Assembly: GCA_028583605.1 (NCBI GenBank)
Contig: CM053331.1
Location: 39,346,283 to 39,410,282 of the forward strand
Direction of reading: 5' to 3'
Length of the DNA: 64,000 nt
Source of the DNA: Dastarcus helophoroides
Lineage: Eukaryota; Arthropoda; Insecta; Coleoptera; Bothrideridae
Positions 58,301 through 64,000 of this stretch are shown here, one piece after another. Each line of letters opens with the position of its first letter. The stretch's first letter is position 1. Below the pieces are notes generated by a model. It was not told the origin of the DNA, searched no databases, and worked only from the letters and a program-made list of their open reading frames with translations. Both the position numbers and the translations under genes were made by a program.

Positions 58301-61300
58301 CCCTAGAGGTGGCCGTTCAAGAGTTACGTCATTTCGGAAGCGGAGATCGCCAAAGTTGTAACTGTTTTCGCATTTTCTAGGATGAATTTGAAATTCCCCC
58401 GCTTTTTTACGAAATTCGTTGGTCCAGTATGTGCCGAATTTCAGACTTTCAGTGCAGTAGTGCGTTTTGCGCTAGTGGCGAAGCGCTTTTTCGCCCGCTT
58501 TGGAAATTATTATGCTAAAACGATAAATTCCTTGTATTTAACCGCCAGATTTCAAATCTGACAAATCGTGGCTCAGCTTGCCAAATTCTTAATTTGTATC
58601 TTCGATGTGTTAGACATACTTCGAGCGATTTTCTTGTTTCCGTCATTGTTGGCAAAGGGGCAGTTTTGGAAAACCGCATTTGAAGTAAGTCGTGTCGGTA
58701 TTCATTTTCTAGTAAATTGAATACGCCGAATTCAAATCTGCTATCGGAAAATGTCCAAGACGAGCTGTTTACGAGTTAAGATCGTTCTAGTGCCGAAATC
58801 GTTGAAAAAGTGGTCAAATTCACAGCAGCTTTTGACTCTTTCGGTGACGACCCTAAACTATTGTGTTTTCAACTAATTAAACATTCCTTGGAGATACTGC
58901 AACGGTTTTTCGATAAGGGGGCAGTCTTGAATGACAGAAAAACGTGTTTTAAAGTAGGGTTGTGTTGGCACTCGTTTTCTACTAAATAGAATACTCTGAA
59001 TTCAATTCTGTTGACCAAAAAGTTCTATTGCTAGCCGTTTAATGGTTACGAAGATGAAAAACGTCAAAACATTCCAGCAAAGACGGTTTTAGCTTTAAAA
59101 TTTGACCTTCTATGCTATGGTTTTTTGTGGAAGCGTCATAGACTCTCTCTTCTTTTTGTTTGACGTTCGAATTATGTATTCAAATGAGGATGCATAAAAA
59201 TTTATTTGAATTCACTTATCTACTGGTTATGAGTTAGATTGATAATTGGTTGCTACGTTGCTTTAGTAATTAGTTTGATAGTAAAGTCGAACTAATTGGT
59301 CACTTTCCCGCTTCATAAAATAGTTATTTAGCCCGATTTATCTCCTATTATCGCCTTCTGTAATGTTTTTTTTTACTGATGGTTTGGTATGTTGTGTCAT
59401 TGCAATTTTCTAATAGGGCGACCTTGCTGCAGTGTGGAATAATGCAGGCGGAGCAATTTCTCTTCGGTTGAGGAAGGTCTTTTCCTGTTTATAGAAGCAA
59501 TAAGTCATACTTTCAGTCGGATATTTCCCTAAATGAATGAATATCTAAAGGTCGCTTCATCTAACTAGAATGATTTAATTACTCCATAAACAAGTTGATG
59601 TTTTATATTAGGACTAATTAAATGGGAAATGTTTTGCTGCTTAGATTTTTTTACTCATGGATTATTCTCAAAGGCGGCCATTTAATATTGAACTATTTCA
59701 CGTGTAATTCACCTGGTACATTTAAGCCAGATGGCTAAAAAAAAGCCGACATTTCGTCTGAAGTCAGAGATGATTTTAATGCATTTGCCGTTTTCTTGTG
59801 ATTTATCATTTCACGATCTTGTGACGAGTTAAATAATTTGCTCGTTTGAAATGGCTTCTTCAAATGGAAAAGATGAAGTTGAAAGTCTGAATGAAATTCG
59901 ATACGAACGGGGCCAACGAATTTGCCGTTGCGTGAAATAATGGCGGAGTTCCAAATTCATCGCAGAAAATGCAAAAACGACGATTTCCGCTTTCGAATGG
60001 ACGTAACTCCTGAACGGCCAACCCTAGAGCTTTTTCAATTGCAGATTTGGATTCAGCGTCTTCGTTTTAGTAGAAAACGAGTACCAACACGACCTACTTC
60101 AAAACGACCTTTTTCATGTATCCCCCCTTACCCTGAAAGGTGGTAACTAAAAATTCAAGCTTCGGTCAAGTTGAAGGCGTAAACATTTTTCTAGTTATTA
60201 TTTTTTGAGCCGAGGGCGATATATGGAATTAAAGTTATTTTGAAGTAAGTAGTGTCGGTACTCGTTTTCTACTAAAGCGAATACGCCGAATTCGAATCTG
60301 CAATCGAAAAAGCCCTAGAGGTGGCCGTTCAAGAGTTACGTCATTTCGGAAGCGGAGATCGCCAAAGTTGTAACTGTTTTCGCATTGTCTAGGATGAATT
60401 TGAAATTCCTCCGCTTTTTTACGAAATTCGTTGGTCCCGTATGTGTCGAATTTCAGACTTTCAGTGCAGTAGTGCGTTTTGCACTAGTGGCGAAGGGCTT
60501 TTTCGCCCACTTTGGAAATTTATAATGCTAAAGCAACAGATTAGATTTATTTGGTCGCCATAATTTAAATCTGACCCTTCAACTTGACCAAAGCAGATAT
60601 TTATCTCTAATTTCTAGCCATCATTTTTTGGAGTAAGCGGCAATTTGTGGAAAAAAGGTTGTTTGGAAAGCGATATTTCCCCTGGTTTTCTTGTTTCCAT
60701 TATTTTTGGGCAAAGGGCAATTTTGGAAAACCGCTTTTGAAGTAAGTCGTGTTGGTACTCCTTTTCTACTAAATTAAACACGCTGAATTCAAATCTCTTA
60801 TCAGAAACATTCTAAGACGAGCTGTTTACGAGTTACGTTCGATCGAATGCAGAAATCGCTGAAAAAGTGGTCAAATTCACAGCGGTTTTAGTCTCGAGTC
60901 TAAACTATTCTGTTTTCACCTAATTGAACACCCTTTGGAGATACTGTAATAATTTTTCGATAAGGGGGCAGCTTTTGAAAATAAAAAAGTATTTTGAAGT
61001 AGGGTTGTGTTGGTACTCGTTTTCTATTAAATTAAACACCCCGAATTCATTTCTGTTGTCCAAAAAGTCCTATTACTAGCCGTTTAATAGTTACGAAGGC
61101 GAAAAATGTCAAAACATTGGTCAAATTGATCGTTTTGTCGCTTTCGTGGATTTAAATTTCTAGCAACGACGATTTTAGCTTTAAAATTTGACCTTCTATT
61201 TCACCGTCTATGGTTTTTTGTGGAAGCGTCATAGACTATCTTCTTTTTGTTTGACGTTCGAATTATGTATTCAAATGAGGATGCATAAAAATTAATTAAT

Positions 61301-63097
61301 ATTCACTTATCTACTGGTTATGAGTTAGATTGAGAATTGGTTGCTACGTCGCTGCTTTAGTAATTAGTTTGATAATAAAGTCGAACTAATTGGTCGCTTT
61401 CTCGCTCCATAAAATAGTTATTTAGCCCGATTTATCGTCTCTTATCGCCTTCTGTAATGTTTTTACTCATGGTTTGGTATGTTGTGTAATTGCAATTTTC
61501 TAATTGGGCGACCTTGCTGCATCGTGGAATAATGCAGGCGGAGCAATTTCTATTCGGTTGAGGAAGGTCTTTTCCTGTTTATAGAAGCAATAAGTCATAC
61601 TTTCAGTCGGATTTTTCCCTGAATGAATGAATATCTAAAGGTCGCTTCATCTAACTGGAATGATTTAATTACTCTATAAACAAGTTGATGTTTTTTATTA
61701 AGACTAATTAAATGGGAAATGTTTTGCTGCTTGGATTTTTTTTACTCATTGATTATTCTCGCCATTTAATATTGAACTGTTTCATGTGTAATTCACCTGG
61801 TACATTTAAGCCAGATGGCTAAAAAAAAACTGACATTTCGTATGAAGTCAGAGATGATTTTAATGCATTTGTCGTTTTCTTGTGGTTTATCATTTCACGA
61901 TCTTGTGACGAGTTAAGTAATTTGGTCGTTTGAAATGGCTTCTTTAAATGGAAAAGATTTAGAACCTTCCATTTCAACTTTAAAATCTTCGACGAGGTAG
62001 GCGGGAGAAAATTTACTATTACGTACGAGGCCATTGCGTACTTTTAAGTTGTTTTTTTTTTAAGTTGCAAGTGGACGAGTCCACTTGAACGGTTCTTGTG
62101 GTTTTTTTCACTGGAATTCAAATTAGTGCGTTAATTAAAAACATAATAAACAATTTAACTAGAATTGTCTCGCAATTATCACACTCGATATTCATTAAAC
62201 ACCCGAAATGCCAATTATTCCATTAATTACGCCTTATCTCGTGTTTTTACGTTAATTTTGATAAAAAGAGAAAAATCTTAATGATCCAATTATTGGCGTA
62301 ATTGTGAACCGAATTCATTATTATTCTAGATTGAATTCGTTTAATTAAAAAAAAGTGAAGCTTGGGCAATAAAATGAAAAGTTATCATAAGTATAGTTAA
62401 CCTTACTGTATCCAAAAAGCCTCAGTTCGATTTTGAATAGTTTTGCCAACATGTGGACAGCGACGTGTTATTTTCCCATTAGGGAAGCCTTTGGGTATGT
62501 CTTAGGAATTAACTTTTTTGTGTTCTGATTCAATCTGAAATCTAATTAGGCGAAAACCATCCCTTTTGATGTGTTCAAATTGTTTATTCTTTAGTAAAAT
62601 TGGTTGCGTGTTGTTTGTGTCGAAGAAATACTAGTTTGACTTCTAACGCACCTGAATTTTCGAAATTTTCGCTATGGTTTTACTTAAGGATTAAAAAAAA
62701 ATTTATAACTTATTGTTCATGTTGTATTTTTTGAAAAATATATTGTTCAGAAAAATCAAAAATAAGCCCTCTTTGTTACAGCGAGGAGAACAACTCGTCT
62801 ATTTCATCTTTGTTCGAAAATATCAAGGTAGGCGCTTTCGCCGATCCCAGCAAATTGCCCCCGCGACCTCCTCAACCCGAACTACCCGGACTGACCATCA
62901 AGCTATTAGAAATGACGAAGAAGGCGAAGGAGAGGGAGCTAGCGGAGCAGGCCGAAAGAAAAACCAGAGAGCAAGCGGCGTTGGCCCAAAAGGAGGCCGC
63001 TAAAGCAGCGGCTAAAGTGGAGACGCCGACGGACCCCGCCAAAGCCGCTAGACTGTCCAAGAAGCAGGCTTTAGACGAGATCATTATGGCTGACTTT
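55316..63097 (+). CDS. ATG13: Autophagy-related protein 13 (partial; exons 1-2 firm, exon 3 tentative)
   Basis: Subunit of the ULK1/Atg1 kinase complex that starts autophagosome formation. Exon 1 (55,316-55,465) starts MATKLSNRDKKDLDKFTKFL. Exon 2 (55,521-56,056) follows a 55-base intron. Together they form the HORMA domain, with family signatures SGSDWFNLNVRDIPEI, LCVEISLRTAEGDSMVLESW, TVYNRMGILLKSL, RVTPAYKLSRRQGPDTY and LHTLGEGFKQVRIGQ, then IMLKSDHF. Exon 2 ends GTAAGT after two bases of a codon. A coding exon at 62,782-63,097 (NEENNSSISSLFENIKVGAF, then a Glu/Ala/Lys-rich helix, ending DEIIMADF) fits in phase after a 6.7 kb intron. Its VGAF recalls a motif in the human ATG13 tail, but the rest is not recognised. 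The 3' end is outside the window. Confidence 0.85.
56057..57879. other. ATG13 intron 2, proximal part
   Basis: Intronic AT-rich sequence. A local ATTTTAATTTAATTTCAATT repeat occurs at 56,745-56,800. No ORF or RNA gene is supported. Confidence 0.5.
57880..59876. repeat. Tandem duplication, copy 1 (~2.0 kb), within ATG13 intron
   Basis: Starts AAATTCGACACGAACGGAGC and ends near GGCTTCTTCAAATGGAAAAG. It contains four diverged copies of a module marked by GTCGTGT(C/T)GGTACTCGTTTTC: one inverted at about 57,881-58,101 and three direct at about 58,220-58,442, 58,678-58,860 and 58,945-59,090. The first two form a foldback of about 220-base arms. Confidence 0.9.
59893..61958. repeat. Tandem duplication, copy 2 (~2.07 kb)
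   Basis: Nearly collinear with copy 1 from GAAATTCGATACGAACGGGG to GGCTTCTTTAAATGGAAAAG, with scattered substitutions and small insertions and deletions; roughly 90% alike by eye. It carries the same foldback and direct modules. The 16-base junction between the copies holds no other element. Confidence 0.9.
61959..62781. other. ATG13 intron 2, distal part
   Basis: AT-rich sequence without repeats of note. A pyrimidine-rich CTCTTTGTTACAG precedes the tentative exon at 62,782. Confidence 0.5.
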
Positions 63098-64000
63098 GTA
63101 AGTGTTCTTTTGATATTGTGCCACATGACGTTTTTTCCCCGGGAATCCGTATCTTTGTGACATTGTGACGCTGTTAACATCTTTAGCTTGTGGTCAACTG
63201 TCATTACGTATTGGTCGCTTTTGGTTGCTGTTTACTTGTCACCTGCAATTCGGTCTATGGCGACTGGTCGCTGGCGACTCTGTTCATGGCGACTGGTGTC
63301 TGGCAATTCTGTTTATGGCGACTGGTCTCTGGCGATTCTTTTTATGGCGACTGGTCGCTGGCGACTGTTTATGACGACTGGTCTTTGGCGATTCGGTTTA
63401 TGTCGACTATTCGCTGGCGATGCTGTTTTTGACGACTGGTCGCTGGCGGTTCTGTTTACGGCGACTAGTCGCCAAATACTGAGCGACAGCAATCAGTCGC
63501 CACGTGGTTTGAGGGTGGCGATCAGTCGCTATGTGGATAAGTTTATCGAATCGCCAAAGATCGTAACATTTCTCAAATATCGTATTGTACGTGGCGATTG
63601 GTCGCCGTCGTCAGAGTTACCAATTATTAAGCGACAGCGATCAGTCGTTGCATCGATTGAAAGTGGCGATCAGTCGCCATGCCGATTAGTCGCCGTTAGC
63701 CAAATCACTGAAGATCTTTGATTCTTCGTAATGAAGTTAACATTTGTCAAGTAACGTATTTAACGTGGCGACTGGTCTCCGTCGTCAAAGTTGCCAATAA
63801 GTGAGCGACAGCGATCAGTTGCCAAGTTGTTTGAAGGTGGCGATCAGTCGCCATGTGGATTAGTTGCCGTTTACCAAATCATCGACCATTTTTAATGCTT
63901 CCCGATGAACCTAAGACATCCCAAATATTTAATGTGGCGACCAGTCTACAGAATTGTCAGTGACGGTGGCGACCAATCGCCATATGATCAAGTCGCCAAC
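63098..64000. repeat. Intron with GC-rich GGCGACTGG/GCGATCAGTCGCC repeats
   Basis: From about 63,255 to 63,470, TGGCGACTGGTCGCTGGCGA and variants recur every 20-30 bases. From 63,475 on, longer blocks with GCGACAGCGATCAGTCGCCA, GGTGGCGATCAGTCGCCATG and TGGCGACTGGTC recur at about 63,480, 63,630 and 63,800. GGCGATCAGTCGCC is an inverted repeat. The open frames across it are by-products. The array continues to the window edge. Confidence 0.85.

Noticed and set aside
63188..63721. 177-residue frame with repeated W, L and S
   Set aside because: It is a translation of the GGCGACTGG array; two other frames over the same bases are also open.

Overview
This is an animal nuclear window, almost certainly from an insect. 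The genes have short GT-AG introns of about 47-55 bases, the DNA is AT-rich, there are DD41D mariner, hAT, LINE and LTR elements, and the protein set is typical of arthropods. A beetle is my best guess, but that is inference; no marker in the window fixes the order. All gene names come from reading the translations and recalling the families. No database search was run.

Bases 1-19,700 are gene-dense: nine conserved genes in strictly alternating orientation. They are TSG101 (-, cut by the left edge; ESCRT-I), EXOSC1/CSL4 (+; RNA exosome cap), a SREK1IP1-like zinc-knuckle protein (-), WDR70 (+), lin-7 (-; L27-PDZ scaffold), a NEK2-like protein with a degenerate kinase domain (+), NDUFB1 (-; 56-residue complex I subunit), KLHDC4 (+) and a ten-finger C2H2 protein (-). 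Every neighbouring pair is either divergent with a shared upstream region or convergent. The NDUFB1-KLHDC4 gap is the exception in size; it holds a 501-base solo LTR with TATA box, poly(A) signal, matching 4-base target duplication and heat-shock-element-like motifs.

Bases 19,716-32,512 are one minus-strand gene, RBM12-like, with three coding exons. Its 9.7 kb first intron contains nested transposons: a hAT-like element (25,056-32,092) holds a second hAT-like element (25,825-31,504), which holds an AT-rich TTTCGA array and a DD41D mariner with about 410-base terminal repeats (27,199-29,420). Target duplications at each level support the nesting.

Bases 32,513-55,315 hold no confident host gene. 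They contain foldback repeats, a decayed LINE, several MITEs, a second short copy of the outer hAT family with a perfect 8-base duplication, minisatellites with periods of 21, 27, 28, 90 and about 326 bases, a tRNA-like pol III promoter remnant and a 3.4 kb AT-rich array.

Bases 55,316 to the right edge carry ATG13 (+), the autophagy-initiation HORMA protein. A 6.7 kb intron holds a 2 kb tandem duplication with 220-base inverted repeats, and a possible third exon precedes a GC-rich array rich in GGCGACTGG. The genes serve separate housekeeping roles and form no operon or pathway. The most unusual items are the LTR with heat-shock-like elements, the NEK2-like pseudokinase that keeps a PP1-docking motif, the nested insertions, and the repeat families shared between distant sites.
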